64,000 nt of DNA from Corynebacterium canis (GCF_030408595.1 NZ_CP047080.1:1509247-1573246), one strand, 5' to 3'. Positions 1 through 9,114 are shown, counted from the stretch's first letter. Notes: generated by a model from the letters alone, not told the origin. Translations and numbers: made by a program.

Positions 1-4
1 AGAG

Positions 5-1276
5 GTGGATATCGCAGCCTGGTTGGCGGAAATGCAGCCCTATATTGATGCGGTGGTTGAGCATTGCGCGTTGACTCCGCGGGCGGCGAAAGTGCTTCTT
101 GCTGGTGGTTTTAATCCGAGCGTGGAGAACCTCAAGCTGTATTGGAACGATCGCGATGATTATTATCGGCCCAGCGCGGATAACCAAGGGTTTAGCATTG
201 GGGATCAGGAGCATTTTAAGGCAGCGTTGAGAAAGCTTTCCCTGACAAAGACGCCGTACCTAAACGCCGTGCGGCAATTGGAGGTATTCCCGCAGGAAAA
301 GGTCGAGTTGTTGCTTGCCGCCGCATATGACCGAAACTTGGAAGCCGTGACGGCCATTGCCAAGACGCTGCGTCAAGCGAAGGTGCCTATGACCGATGAG
401 CAGGTTGATCTTTTGCTTGGTTGGTACACGCCGTATTCCGAAAAGTCCTTTGACCTGTTGCTCCGTGCCGCGAACCCATTGCCGGCCAAGGCAACGCTGC
501 AGTTTGGGATGGGCTATGGCAGGGTGGCCGGCGCGGTTTTGCATTGGGCCACGCATGCGGAAATGAATGATCCATTGCGTGGGTTTTACGCCGACCAATT
601 GGAGGCGCTGAAGACCATCGAAGATAGCGCGTTGGGTAACGAGCATCTGACAAAGTTGCCTTTACAAGGCAAAATCGTTGAGACCGATTACGATGAGTAC
701 CCGTGGCTTTCTCCTTCCCATAATGCCGACGCCATTCGGGCAATCAAGGAAGGCGTCTTTGACAACCTGATTGCCTCGTTGCGTCGTCCGGCCGGTCAGC
801 CCGGTTGTGTGATGGATCCTAGGACCTCGGCGAGCGAAACCGTCGCCGCGGTGCAAGAGCAATTGGGGTTAAGCGAAAACGCTGCCACCTATTTCCTGCA
901 ATTGTTGTGCCTCGTTGAATGCACGGATCGAAACATTAAGCGATGGAACGCTTGGCGCAAGAAAGAATTCGATCAGGCGCGCGCGGAATTGCTTGCGGCT
1001 GGGCTGGTGGTCGAAGGGAAACGCTCTCGAGCAGGGCGAACGGTGTTCTTCGACGGTATGTGGCTGGAGGCTTCGAATCCCCATATGCCAATGGAAGAAT
1101 GGAAAACCGAGTATTACCTGGTTCGCTACAATCCAAAAGCGTTTTCGGTTGTGCCGTGGTGTCCGCCGATTCTGCCCGCGGAGGAATTGTTTGTTGCGGC
1201 GTGGAAACGTTATTCGTCTGGGGATGTGCCGCGCTATGAGGAATTGACCACGAAGCGGTATCGGAAACGTCGATAA
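5..1276 (+). CDS. Uncharacterised protein, C-terminal part (probably 5'-truncated by window edge)
   Basis: I do not recognise this gene with certainty. The frame is open at the left edge of the window; the first in-frame start is GTG at 5, but no upstream sequence is visible, so it may be the end of a longer gene. As read it is 423 residues, mainly helical. The last 150 residues (YFLQLLCLVECTDRNIKRW, then a basic helix and RAGRTVFFDG, then PHMPMEEWK) look like a winged-helix-type tail. I recall similar tails at the C-terminus of very large uncharacterised actinobacterial proteins. It ends in a basic KRYRKRR tail. It lies 147 bp upstream of an SPFH gene and a 781-aa helical protein on the same strand, so the three may form a functional unit. 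That it encodes protein is clear; its role is unknown. Confidence 0.7.
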   Translation: MDIAAWLAEMQPYIDAVVEHCALTPRAAKVLLAGGFNPSVENLKLYWNDRDDYYRPSADNQGFSIGDQEHFKAALRKLSLTKTPYLNAVRQLEVFPQEKVELLLAAAYDRNLEAVTAIAKTLRQAKVPMTDEQVDLLLGWYTPYSEKSFDLLLRAANPLPAKATLQFGMGYGRVAGAVLHWATHAEMNDPLRGFYADQLEALKTIEDSALGNEHLTKLPLQGKIVETDYDEYPWLSPSHNADAIRAIKEGVFDNLIASLRRPAGQPGCVMDPRTSASETVAAVQEQLGLSENAATYFLQLLCLVECTDRNIKRWNAWRKKEFDQARAELLAAGLVVEGKRSRAGRTVFFDGMWLEASNPHMPMEEWKTEYYLVRYNPKAFSVVPWCPPILPAEELFVAAWKRYSSGDVPRYEELTTKRYRKRR

Positions 1277-1423
1277 TATATGCGAATCTTTCGCCGTTTC
1301 CAGGGATCTATTGAGGGCAAAGAGGTAGCACTTGGCATGTAAAATGTAGGATATTTTACGGGACAACTCATGTCTCAGTCATATCCTTCGATGCCTGATT
1401 AAATTCACTTTTTAAGGAGATAG

Positions 1424-2599
1424 ATGCTGTACTTTATTCCAAAGCCGAATGAGGCCCTTTTGGTCTCTGGTGGGCTGCGGCAGCGTCACGGCACGCCATT
1501 TCGTGTGTATATTGGCCGCGGCGTTATCGTGTTGCCGCTGATACACAAGGTGGATCGTCTGCACATTGGCTCGCGTTCGGTTCGGGTGACCGTTGATGCG
1601 CAAACCGCCCAAAACATTTCGCTCCAGGTAGAGGCCACTTTTGTGTATCGGGTTAATCCCGATCAGCAAAGCATCGCCGAGGCGGGATCGCGGTTTTTGG
1701 GCACCACCGATGAGGAAATGAATCGCATCGCCTCGGATGTGTTTTCCGGTGAGGTTCGTTCTTTGGTGGGTGCGCGCAGCGTTGAGGATATTATTTGTGA
1801 TCGCGATTCGCTGAATATGGATGTGCTGACGGCCACGGAGCCGAAATTGCTGGCAATGGGTTTGAAGATTGATAATTTCCAAATCAATGAGATCAGCGAT
1901 CATAACAATCACATCAATAACCTCTCGCAGCCGGAATTGAGCCGCGTTCGGAAACTCGCCGAGGTTTCTGCAGCGCAGGCGGATGCCGAAATTGAAAAGG
2001 CGCAACAACAGGCGGCGCGCGATAAATCCTTGTACCAAAAGGAAACGGATCTGCAGGTTTCCTCGAATACAATGGAGACGGCAAAGCAACGCGCCCGCGC
2101 CGCCCAATCCGGGCCGACCGCCGAGGCGGAAGCGTTGATTGAGTTGACGCAGCGCCGCAAGGAATTGGCGGCCGAAGAAGCGGAATTGCGCGAGGTGGAA
2201 TTGATCGCTCAGGTGATTAAACCTGCCGAAGCGGAGGCGAAACGCCGCACCATCGAGGCGCAGGCGGAAGCGCAGGCACAACGCTTGCTTAATGAGGCGC
2301 TGGCATCGCACGATCGGATCGGTTTAGACGCCGAAATTATTCAGGTGATGCCGGAGGTTGCCAAAAACATCGCTTCCGCATTGGCGGAAAGCCGAATCAC
2401 CATGTTTAACGGTGGGGAAGGGCTGACCCAATTGTATTCCGAGATTACCGCGCTGACCCAGCACCTTATTGGCAGCGCGCGAAATCAGGCCCTGAGCAAT
2501 CAAGATGATTCGCAAACAACTGCCGATGTTGCGAATGCGCTCGCCCTCTCCGAAACCGACGTGAATTCGGTTGATAGCGCCGAGCCGATCGGTTCTTAA
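1424..2599 (+). CDS. SPFH/Band 7 (flotillin-like) domain protein
   Basis: 391 residues, with AAGGAGA at 1414-1420 placed well before ATG 1424. Residues 1-170 have the SPFH/Band 7 layout (VTVDAQTAQNISLQVEATF, then a long helix LLAMGLKIDNFQINEI typical of stomatin/flotillin folds). Residues about 180-300 form an Ala/Glu/Gln-rich coiled coil (AQADAEIEKAQQQAARDK, AEAEALIELTQRRKELAAEE), the flotillin signature. The Ser/Asp-rich tail is probably disordered. No clear N-terminal membrane hairpin is visible, so membrane attachment would be peripheral or partner-mediated. SPFH proteins form large ring or cage oligomers that scaffold membrane domains or guard membrane proteases. No NfeD-type or FtsH partner is adjacent; both flanking genes encode large unknown proteins. 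Confidence 0.85.
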   Translation: MLYFIPKPNEALLVSGGLRQRHGTPFRVYIGRGVIVLPLIHKVDRLHIGSRSVRVTVDAQTAQNISLQVEATFVYRVNPDQQSIAEAGSRFLGTTDEEMNRIASDVFSGEVRSLVGARSVEDIICDRDSLNMDVLTATEPKLLAMGLKIDNFQINEISDHNNHINNLSQPELSRVRKLAEVSAAQADAEIEKAQQQAARDKSLYQKETDLQVSSNTMETAKQRARAAQSGPTAEAEALIELTQRRKELAAEEAELREVELIAQVIKPAEAEAKRRTIEAQAEAQAQRLLNEALASHDRIGLDAEIIQVMPEVAKNIASALAESRITMFNGGEGLTQLYSEITALTQHLIGSARNQALSNQDDSQTTADVANALALSETDVNSVDSAEPIGS

Positions 2600-2637
2600 C
2601 CGCGGCGGATCAATCCCGCATTTGTAACGCATTCATC

Positions 2638-2681
2638 GTGCCCCCGCGCCGGCTGTTTCCTTTGAGCCGATGCGGGGGCAC
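2638..2681 (+). terminator. Strong two-part hairpin after the SPFH gene
   Basis: GTGCCCCCGC (2638-2647) pairs perfectly with GCGGGGGCAC (2672-2681). Inside it CGGCT (2650-2654) pairs with AGCCG (2665-2669), leaving a small T-rich loop. A short T run (CTTTTCC) follows. It sits 39 bp after the SPFH stop and separates that gene from the next, so it is probably a factor-independent terminator. Confidence 0.6.
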
Positions 2682-2767
2682 GGCTTTTCCGCGGGCTTTG
2701 TATTTGCGTAAACAAGCAATGACAAGCGATTATATATTTTACACATTTATTAGTAGTGTTACGGGAT

Positions 2768-2777
2768 GTGACGTCAC
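2768..2777. promoter_or_regulatory. 10-bp perfect palindrome GTGACGTCAC (possible operator)
   Basis: GTGACGTCAC is a perfect palindrome, 210 bp before the next gene. A possible -10 (TATACT, near 2870) lies downstream. No regulator is assigned; symmetry and position are the only support. Confidence 0.25.
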
Positions 2778-2981
2778 TCCCTGCATGCGGGGGTGTGGCT
2801 CGTCTTGTTTCGGACATTGTGGTGTAAAACTAGTGAGGCTATAACGCCGGTTGCGAATCTGCTACGTAAACTATACTTCGGTTGAGTTGTGTCAAGTGCG
2901 ATACGCTGCGCCGATTTTGCGCCTAGGGCACGTTGTGCAGGATTGTTACGGCGGTGGCTTTTGTCGCTGGAGGAGAATGCG

Positions 2982-5327
2982 TTGGATAACGGAATAAATC
3001 GTCGGCGTGCGCTCGTGGAAGAAGCGCTGATGATGGGTGGCCTACGCGCATTTGAAAAACTCCAGTCGGCCTTTGCTGGGGCATCGGACGAACAGCGCAA
3101 AGCGCTTGCCCAGATCGTCCCTCCCGAAACGCTTTTTACCTATGAAGGCCCCACCCCGCGCGCCTGCTACCTGTTGTTGGCCAGCGAGTCTCCGGGGGCT
3201 GCGGCGGAGCAATTGGTGCGCAACGGGCCGTTTCACGGTGACTATTCGCGGTTATTGTTGGGTGCGGTTGGGCGCACCCCGGAGTGGATTTGCGCATTCG
3301 TTGCGGCGCTGCCCAATGATTTCATTGGCTGGGGTTTGCAGCGGGAGGTATTGCGGCAGTCCAAGGTGAAATGTTCGAGCGTGAGTTACCTGCGGGCTTT
3401 TGTTAGCAATGGCAATCGCTGCACCTATTACGTGGACCGTCCGGTGGAAAGTTTGTGCGATTTTTTCCGCAACGATCCGGGTCTGCTGAACCACGAGCTT
3501 ATCGTGGCGCTCAGCACACCCGGCATTGTCGATGAGATCACTCGGTTCCCCGAAAAGCTCGATACGTGGGTCCAGGCGATCGTCCAACTCGCCTCCGAGG
3601 ATCCACAGCTGCGCAACCGTGTCCTCGACGCGACGTTGAAAGGCCTGTTCAGGGGCGTGTCCAAAATGGATTCCGCGCTGCATATCGCGGTGCACGAGGC
3701 CCTAGACCCAACTGCGGAGGAGGTAGCCGCGCGGGTACGGGAATATTGCCTGCTGATGTCGCAGGGGTTGCACGGCTGCATCGAGCTCGGCCAAACGATG
3801 CTGCGGCGCAATCTTGGCGCCTGCCCGAGCGAATCCCTCTTGGCGGCTTCCCATGATGTGTTTGAACTCGGCGAGGCGCTGTTGATGCGAAGACAGCTTG
3901 GGTTGCTCCGCGAATGGGCGTTGATCACCCCCACGAGAACGCAAAAGATCTGCTCCGTCATGCGCAAGCTGGCCAAGCGGGCACCCCACGACGTGCGAGA
4001 TTACATTGACCGCGTCGATGGCCCGTGCGCCAATGAGCCGGCGGGGGAGAAGCTGCGAATCCCTACGCCAAAGGCAAAGTTCGGCACTATCATGTACGAA
4101 CACACAGCGCCGCTGCCCAGTATTGAAGAGCGGCAGTTCGCTACCTTCGTTTCCCATATTTTTGGGCAGTTCGCCAGCGGCACCGAATTGCAATGTGTGA
4201 TCGATTATTTGGGCAGCAGGCCGGGGTATGAGATCCCCGCGGAGCTGGCTGCCAAAGCGCGAGCCTTCCCGTTATACGAGGATTCTGCGGCCCCGCGCGT
4301 GCAGCTTGCGCGCCTGCTCAGAAGCTGCGACGATCCGGAAAACCAATTCGCGGTAAAACAGGCGTACGGCAGGTTGCATTACGACGATTACCAGTGGGAA
4401 TACATCGAAACCAATGCCCCAATCGGGGTGCTGGGGGCGTTGTTTCAACATGTTTGGGAGGTGCAGCACCAGGGCGTGAGTTATCGCACCGTGACCCCGT
4501 TTCCGCGCCAGCACCGCGCCTGGGAGCTCGACGATTTCCGCCCCGAAAAGCTTAACTTTAGCCAGCTGGACACTATCTCCACTGGTTTGGTGTGGCGGGG
4601 CATCGGCGATGCTCCCGTTCCCGCAACCGCCCCGATAGAAGAACGTATTTTCGATACGCTGGGCATGTTTAATGAGTACCAGGATCGCGCCCTCGAAGCG
4701 TTGATTAGCCGCGACGCGGAGATAGCCATGGACTGGGCGGCGTGGCTTTTGCAGCACAACCTCGATACGCTGGCCGCACTTGCGCACCCAGCGGCACTGG
4801 TCTCCGGCATGTCCGTCAATGCGTTCGGTTTGCAGCCGGTACTGCAGGCTCTTGCCACGGTGCGTCGCCCGCTGGTGGCACCGGAGTATTCATTGCTCGC
4901 CCTTACCAGTTGCGCCCTGCACCAGCGCCATCGGTACGCGAGCGCGCAAACGCTGGCGGCGTGGGCATTGTCGGGGGTTTTCAAGGCGGATTTTTTCGCG
5001 GACCAGGTTGCCACGTTGTGGTCGCTGGGCCTGATCCGCCCGGCGCGCCTTGCGGCCACGCTTGCGGACGCCGCCCAAATTAACGCCATCAGCGGTTACC
5101 GCATCCTGCAGGCTGTGGAGCGCATTCTCAATGATTGCGAAGATATTGGCGAAAGCGAGACGCTGTTGCGGTTCGCGGCGATGCTGTCACTCGATTACGG
5201 AACCCCGATTTCCCTCCCCGATACGATCGTCAATGTGGTCGATCCGCCCCGCGCGATTTCGGTCCTGGCCGCGGTCATTCCGCGCGAGACAAAGCTGGCC
5301 CGCGCGGCCGCCGCCCAAGCGCAATAG
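2982..5327 (+). CDS. Large uncharacterised alpha-helical repeat-like protein
   Basis: 781 residues from TTG 2982, chosen because GGAGGAG at 2969-2975 sits six bases before it. The frame is open further up (GTG at 2889 would give 812 residues) but has no good ribosome site there. The protein is almost wholly helical, Leu/Ala rich, with regularly spaced amphipathic helices like HEAT/ARM-type scaffolds; no catalytic motif, signal peptide or membrane segment is visible. It resembles, loosely and from memory, the DUF6493 family of actinobacterial proteins. It follows the SPFH gene and ends only 7 bp from the stop of the convergent Ltp gene. A scaffold or adaptor role beside the SPFH protein is a guess from the context. 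Confidence 0.7.
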   Translation: MDNGINRRRALVEEALMMGGLRAFEKLQSAFAGASDEQRKALAQIVPPETLFTYEGPTPRACYLLLASESPGAAAEQLVRNGPFHGDYSRLLLGAVGRTPEWICAFVAALPNDFIGWGLQREVLRQSKVKCSSVSYLRAFVSNGNRCTYYVDRPVESLCDFFRNDPGLLNHELIVALSTPGIVDEITRFPEKLDTWVQAIVQLASEDPQLRNRVLDATLKGLFRGVSKMDSALHIAVHEALDPTAEEVAARVREYCLLMSQGLHGCIELGQTMLRRNLGACPSESLLAASHDVFELGEALLMRRQLGLLREWALITPTRTQKICSVMRKLAKRAPHDVRDYIDRVDGPCANEPAGEKLRIPTPKAKFGTIMYEHTAPLPSIEERQFATFVSHIFGQFASGTELQCVIDYLGSRPGYEIPAELAAKARAFPLYEDSAAPRVQLARLLRSCDDPENQFAVKQAYGRLHYDDYQWEYIETNAPIGVLGALFQHVWEVQHQGVSYRTVTPFPRQHRAWELDDFRPEKLNFSQLDTISTGLVWRGIGDAPVPATAPIEERIFDTLGMFNEYQDRALEALISRDAEIAMDWAAWLLQHNLDTLAALAHPAALVSGMSVNAFGLQPVLQALATVRRPLVAPEYSLLALTSCALHQRHRYASAQTLAAWALSGVFKADFFADQVATLWSLGLIRPARLAATLADAAQINAISGYRILQAVERILNDCEDIGESETLLRFAAMLSLDYGTPISLPDTIVNVVDPPRAISVLAAVIPRETKLARAAAAQAQ

Positions 5328-5334
5328 GGCCGCG

Positions 5335-6063
5335 TTATCCGCCGGATCGTTTCGTCAGGGTGTCCACCGCGTATTGCGCCTCCTCCGAGGTGAATTGACC
5401 GCCGTATTCGGAGGTAAGTTGCTCGTAAACCTGATTGATCGGCATATCCATCTCATTCACATACACCTCCGCCTGTTTTAATGCGTTTTCCTTCCAATCG
5501 ATATCCAGGCTTTCGATCGCCTCCTGGGCCGTCTCCGGAGTGAAACTATCGTAAGTCACCAGCTGTTCTTGGAGATCCTTTTTGGAAAGGTTCAGCAAAT
5601 CGGCGTATCGTTGCGCGGACACTTTCGCCGCTTCCACATCGGTATTTGTACCGGCGGGCGCCCCGCTCGACGTGCTAATCGAAGCAGTGGGCAAGGGTCC
5701 CGTCTGGATTTCCGGCGGGGATAGAAAAAGCATTCGGCTAATCATCGGCACCACAAATACGGCTGCGACGATAATCAGTGCGATAAACAATACGGCGCCA
5801 ATGATCCCCGCGATCAGGCACCCGTTCTTCTTCTTTTTTTGCGGCTGCGGGGGTTGCTGCATGCCCGCATAGTTCGGCGCACCAGCTTGCGGCATCCCCG
5901 CCGGAGGCATCCCCGCAGCGGGACCGGGGCCGTAGAACCCTTGTCCGGGTGTCGGCGTGGGGGGCACTTCCGCCGGTGTGTTCTGTTGCCCTTGGGGTGC
6001 GCCGTTGCCGCCGCCGGGGTGATAGCTATAGGGGTTTGGTGGGGTCGAATTCGGGTTTGTCAT
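5335..6063 (-). CDS. Membrane-anchored Ltp-repeat protein (host cell surface-exposed lipoprotein family)
   Basis: 242 residues. Residues 1-75 are a Pro/Gly/Gln-rich cytoplasmic tail, 76-79 a KKKK stop-transfer charge cluster, 81-108 one hydrophobic span, and 142-237 two tandem Ltp (PF07553-type) helical repeats. Repeat 1 covers about 144-190 (AAKVSAQRYADLLNLSKKDL) and repeat 2 about 192-237 (ALKQAEVYVNEMDMPINQVY, then SEEAQYAVDTL). This predicts a single-pass protein with the repeats outside the cell. The family is named for Ltp of phage TP-J34, a superinfection-exclusion lipoprotein that blocks phage DNA entry; chromosomal actinobacterial copies are mostly unstudied. No lipobox is present, so it is an integral protein. 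GAAAGG precedes ATG 6063. Confidence 0.8.
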   Translation of the reverse strand: MTNPNSTPPNPYSYHPGGGNGAPQGQQNTPAEVPPTPTPGQGFYGPGPAAGMPPAGMPQAGAPNYAGMQQPPQPQKKKKNGCLIAGIIGAVLFIALIIVAAVFVVPMISRMLFLSPPEIQTGPLPTASISTSSGAPAGTNTDVEAAKVSAQRYADLLNLSKKDLQEQLVTYDSFTPETAQEAIESLDIDWKENALKQAEVYVNEMDMPINQVYEQLTSEYGGQFTSEEAQYAVDTLTKRSGG

Positions 6064-6290
6064 CGAAACCTTTCGCGTAGGCTGCGACCATATTATTTGC
6101 CAAAAGCTTATACGCTTCTTGCTACCTAATCATGTTAGCTATTAAGCAGTACCAAAGAAAACACGCACACAATGCGAAAAACTGGTGCCCGCAACATTTG
6201 GGGCCACGCATTGTTGCTTATCGACGCCCCGCCACCCCAACCAATCAGCTAAAACTTGCGCATTGCGGGCTTTCTGCCAAAACGCGTTGA

Positions 6291-6323
6291 AGCCCAGCTG
6301 GGAATCATGTTCTCAGCTGGGCT
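6291..6323 (-). terminator. Hairpin downstream of tRNA-Pro
   Basis: AGCCCAGCTG (6291-6300) and CAGCTGGGCT (6314-6323) form a 10-bp perfect stem with a 13-nt loop, immediately 3' of the minus-strand tRNA. A short T run follows a few bases later on the minus strand (GCGTTTTGG). It probably terminates or bounds the tRNA transcript. Confidence 0.55.
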
Positions 6324-6327
6324 GTTG

Positions 6328-6401
<74 letters not shown>

Positions 6402-6502
6402 GTGTTGGTCTTGGTGCGAGTGCACCGCGGCAACTGCTATAGGTTACAACACTGTGGTTCCCTTGGGCTAATCCGCAGGTCAGCGCGCAGATACGGGGAG
6501 GA

Positions 6503-7465
6503 TTATCGGACTCGGATCGCGCCTGGCTGGATGGTTACCTCGATGCGGGTGGTTTCTCCCACTTCGTCGCCGTCGATCTCAAAGATGCGGGGTTCGGCCA
6601 GGATGATGGTGAATTCCGTGGCCCGTCGGTGGGTGATGGTGCTGCTGCTGTGTGCGCTCATGTGCCGCGTGAACACTCGTTTGATCCCGTTGTCCCACAC
6701 CACATTGCGCAGGGTGTCCAACCAGCCCCAAATCCCGCGCGCCTGCAGCACGAGGATATCCAGTTCGCCGTCGCTGGGGTCGGCGTCGGGAAGCAACCGG
6801 AAGCCGCTTTGCAGGGTGCCGCAATTGCCTATGATCAGCGTGTGCGCCCGCAGCTTTTTGGTTTTCTTGCCGTGCTCGGGGTGCCGGCGGGGGAGCCGCA
6901 GCCGGATATCCACCAGTTCGCTTGCGGATACCGCCCTGCCCACGGATTCGAGGTAGGCGAGCCACCCAGCGGTTTCCTTGAGGCTGTCGTTGGTTTCGGT
7001 GATCATGTGGGCGTCGATACCAAAGCCGGCCATGACCACAAAGGCGTGGCGGCAATGTCCCGCTGCGGTACTGATTTCGGCCCACCCGATATCGATGCGG
7101 CGCGGGTTATTGATAAACGCGCGGTTAAAGGCGGCGGTGGGATTATTCAGCGGCACCCCCAGGTTGCGGGCCAGCAGATTGCCGGTGCCCAGCGGGATAA
7201 TGCTCATTTCGGCGGTGGATTTCGTCACGGCGAGGTGTTCGGCCACGGCCCGGATGGTGCCGTCCCCGCCCGCCGCAAAAATAAGCGTTGCCCCGGCGTC
7301 TATGGCGCGTTGGGCGGCCATTTGGCCGGCGTCCTCCGGGGTGGTTTCGTACCAGGCGACCTCAAGGTTTTCAACATTAACCAGCCGCCTGTCAAAGGCG
7401 GCCTCTAACGCGGCCTTATCCGTTTTTGTTGGGTTCCAGATAATACCGATGCGGTTGCCCGTCAC
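6503..7465 (-). CDS. Diacylglycerol kinase family lipid kinase
   Basis: 320 residues from a GTG start. The N-terminal DAGK catalytic domain shows the IIWNP opening, the nucleotide-binding FAAGGDGTIRAVAEHL (GGDGT) motif near residue 65, and PLGTGNLLARNLGVP near 92, all hallmarks of the YegS/BmrU/DgkB family. The C-terminal half carries DADPSDGELDILVL, also family typical. It should phosphorylate a membrane lipid such as diacylglycerol or a related polyprenyl or sphingoid substrate using ATP at the cytoplasmic membrane; the exact lipid cannot be read from sequence. It stands between the tRNA gene and the YchJ-like gene, on the same strand as the latter but 42 bp away. Confidence 0.9.
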   Translation of the reverse strand: MTGNRIGIIWNPTKTDKAALEAAFDRRLVNVENLEVAWYETTPEDAGQMAAQRAIDAGATLIFAAGGDGTIRAVAEHLAVTKSTAEMSIIPLGTGNLLARNLGVPLNNPTAAFNRAFINNPRRIDIGWAEISTAAGHCRHAFVVMAGFGIDAHMITETNDSLKETAGWLAYLESVGRAVSASELVDIRLRLPRRHPEHGKKTKKLRAHTLIIGNCGTLQSGFRLLPDADPSDGELDILVLQARGIWGWLDTLRNVVWDNGIKRVFTRHMSAHSSSTITHRRATEFTIILAEPRIFEIDGDEVGETTRIEVTIQPGAIRVR

Positions 7466-7507
7466 AGTGGTTGTCCTTCCCCTAGCGCTGAGGTGATACC
7501 ACTTACT

Positions 7508-7936
7508 TTAGGGGGAACCGCCGGTTTTGGCATCGGCCTTCATGGTCCCAGCCACATACAGCCATTGGTTGCCCTCTTTGCGGAACCGCGAAAGCTCCCG
7601 CTGCACTCCAGGGATGCCTTCGCCTAGGCCCGCGAGAATCCCGCCCGGAATCGCCGCCGTGGGCTGGTTTTTTACTAAGTAATGCGCGGAGAATTCCACG
7701 GTATTGCCAACCGCACTATGCACCTTGAGCGCAAAGTATTGGATGTTTGGGTCCAATTCGTAGCGCGCGGGCCGCGTTTCCGGCGCGTGGGTGCGGTGGA
7801 GGTACGCGGCGTCGCCACGCACGAAGGCGGTGTACCGCGAGCGCATCAGTGCTTCCGGGGTGGGTGCGGGCGCGCCACGGTGGTACACGCCGCAACATTG
7901 TTCGTATGGCGTTCCGCTACCGCACGGACACATCAT
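7508..7936 (-). CDS. YchJ family protein (UPF0225) with N-terminal SEC-C metal-binding motif
   Basis: 142 residues. The N-terminus MMCPCGSGTPYEQCCG is a SEC-C Zn-binding motif (CxCxnCC), followed by the YchJ core: RSRYTAFVRGDAAYLHRTH near residue 35 and an NTF2-like fold that includes FSAHYLVKNQ. Family members are small cytosolic proteins of unknown biochemical role, possibly linked to translation or secretion through the SEC-C tag. The start ATG (7936) overlaps the end of the hydrolase/OsmC gene (stop at 7933-7935), so the two are translationally coupled. Confidence 0.88.
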   Translation of the reverse strand: MMCPCGSGTPYEQCCGVYHRGAPAPTPEALMRSRYTAFVRGDAAYLHRTHAPETRPARYELDPNIQYFALKVHSAVGNTVEFSAHYLVKNQPTAAIPGGILAGLGEGIPGVQRELSRFRKEGNQWLYVAGTMKADAKTGGSP

Positions 7937-9114
7937 TGGTCCTCATCGACGATCCGCACGCCTCCGAGCAATTGTTCGATCGGCGTGTTGGCTGCGGCCG
8001 CCAGCAATTCCGCGCGCTCCGACTCGGACACGCTGCCCAGCAGGCTGATCTTGCGGCGCAGCACGGGCTGTTCGTCGGAGCTAAACACCTGAGACATGCT
8101 TACCTCCACATCGTCCAAGCCGCGGATCTTGGATTCCTTCGCAGCCTCCCGGATCGCCTGCGAGGTCGCCGCGGCGAGCGCGGAAAGCAGCAATGAGGTC
8201 GGCGAATAGCCTAGGTTTTTGCCTCCCAATGCCTTTTCGCGGTCGGTGGTAAAGCTGTGCGTCCCGGTGCGCACCTGGTCGGTGTACCGGCCCGCCGGGA
8301 TGGAGCGCGCGATGGCCACGCCTTCCGGGATCGCGTCTGCGATTGCTTCCTCGTGGGGTTCCAGATAGGGCTCCACCCAGGTGCGGATCAGTTGCGCCGC
8401 GCGCTGTGCGGATCCGGCGCGGGTGCACAGGTGGTCGACCTTATCTAGGGCGATCAAAGATTTGGGGTACCGCGCCACCAGGAAGATTTTCTGGGCGTTA
8501 TCTATGCCGACAGTTTGATCGATCGGGGAGTGCAGGATCAGCAGCGGCCGCCGCAACCTTCCGATATAGCTTTCCGGGTTTACCTCCGCCAAGTCCTCCA
8601 GGAATTCGCGTGAGATGGTGATTTCGCGGCCGCCCAGAACGAGGGTGACGGCCCCGGATTCGTCGACTTCGCCGATGCGGTCCGCGAAGTGCAGCACGGC
8701 GTGCGCGGGGTCGAAAGGCGCGCCGATGGTGGCCACCGCCCGCAAGCTTCGAATCTGCGTTCCCGCCTTGAGCGCCGCCGCACCGCCGAGGGAATGCCCG
8801 ATAAGCAATTGCGGCACCTCGTAATGTTCGCTCAACCATTCGCTTGCCGCGACGAGATCTGCCACGTTTTCGCTAAAGGTGGTTTCGTGGAAATTGCCTT
8901 CGGATTGCCCCAGCCCGGGGAAGTCGAAGCGGAGGCAGGCGATCCCGTGTTCGGCCAGCGTTTTGGATACGCGGGCGGCGGCGGGGGTGAAACGGTTGCC
9001 GGTAAAGCAGTGGGAGAACATCGCCCACGCCACGGGTGGGGTGTCGGGCGTGTCGATAGTCCCAGCCATGGTGAGGCCCTTGCTGCTGGGTAGTTTTACG
9101 CTGACGGAATGCAC
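7933..9114 (-). CDS. Bifunctional alpha/beta hydrolase-OsmC fusion protein
   Basis: About 393 residues from GTG 9114; a TTG at 9159 and an ATG at 9069 are also in frame. I chose 9114 because family proteins begin with a short strand before SSKGLTMAG. Residues 1-245 are a serine hydrolase: nucleophile elbow GHSLGG, oxyanion strand WAMFSHCFTG, a possible late Asp in LILHSPIDQTVG, and a His in VDHLCTRAG. Residues about 260-393 are an OsmC/Ohr-type domain (TGTHSFTTDREKALGGKN, LLLSALAAATSQAIRE). The usual redox-active OsmC cysteine pair is not evident, so peroxidase activity is doubtful. Fusions of this type are widespread, with no settled function. It is divergent from secA2, and the 140-bp gap presumably holds both promoters. 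Confidence 0.85.
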   Translation of the reverse strand: MHSVSVKLPSSKGLTMAGTIDTPDTPPVAWAMFSHCFTGNRFTPAAARVSKTLAEHGIACLRFDFPGLGQSEGNFHETTFSENVADLVAASEWLSEHYEVPQLLIGHSLGGAAALKAGTQIRSLRAVATIGAPFDPAHAVLHFADRIGEVDESGAVTLVLGGREITISREFLEDLAEVNPESYIGRLRRPLLILHSPIDQTVGIDNAQKIFLVARYPKSLIALDKVDHLCTRAGSAQRAAQLIRTWVEPYLEPHEEAIADAIPEGVAIARSIPAGRYTDQVRTGTHSFTTDREKALGGKNLGYSPTSLLLSALAAATSQAIREAAKESKIRGLDDVEVSMSQVFSSDEQPVLRRKISLLGSVSESERAELLAAAANTPIEQLLGGVRIVDEDQ

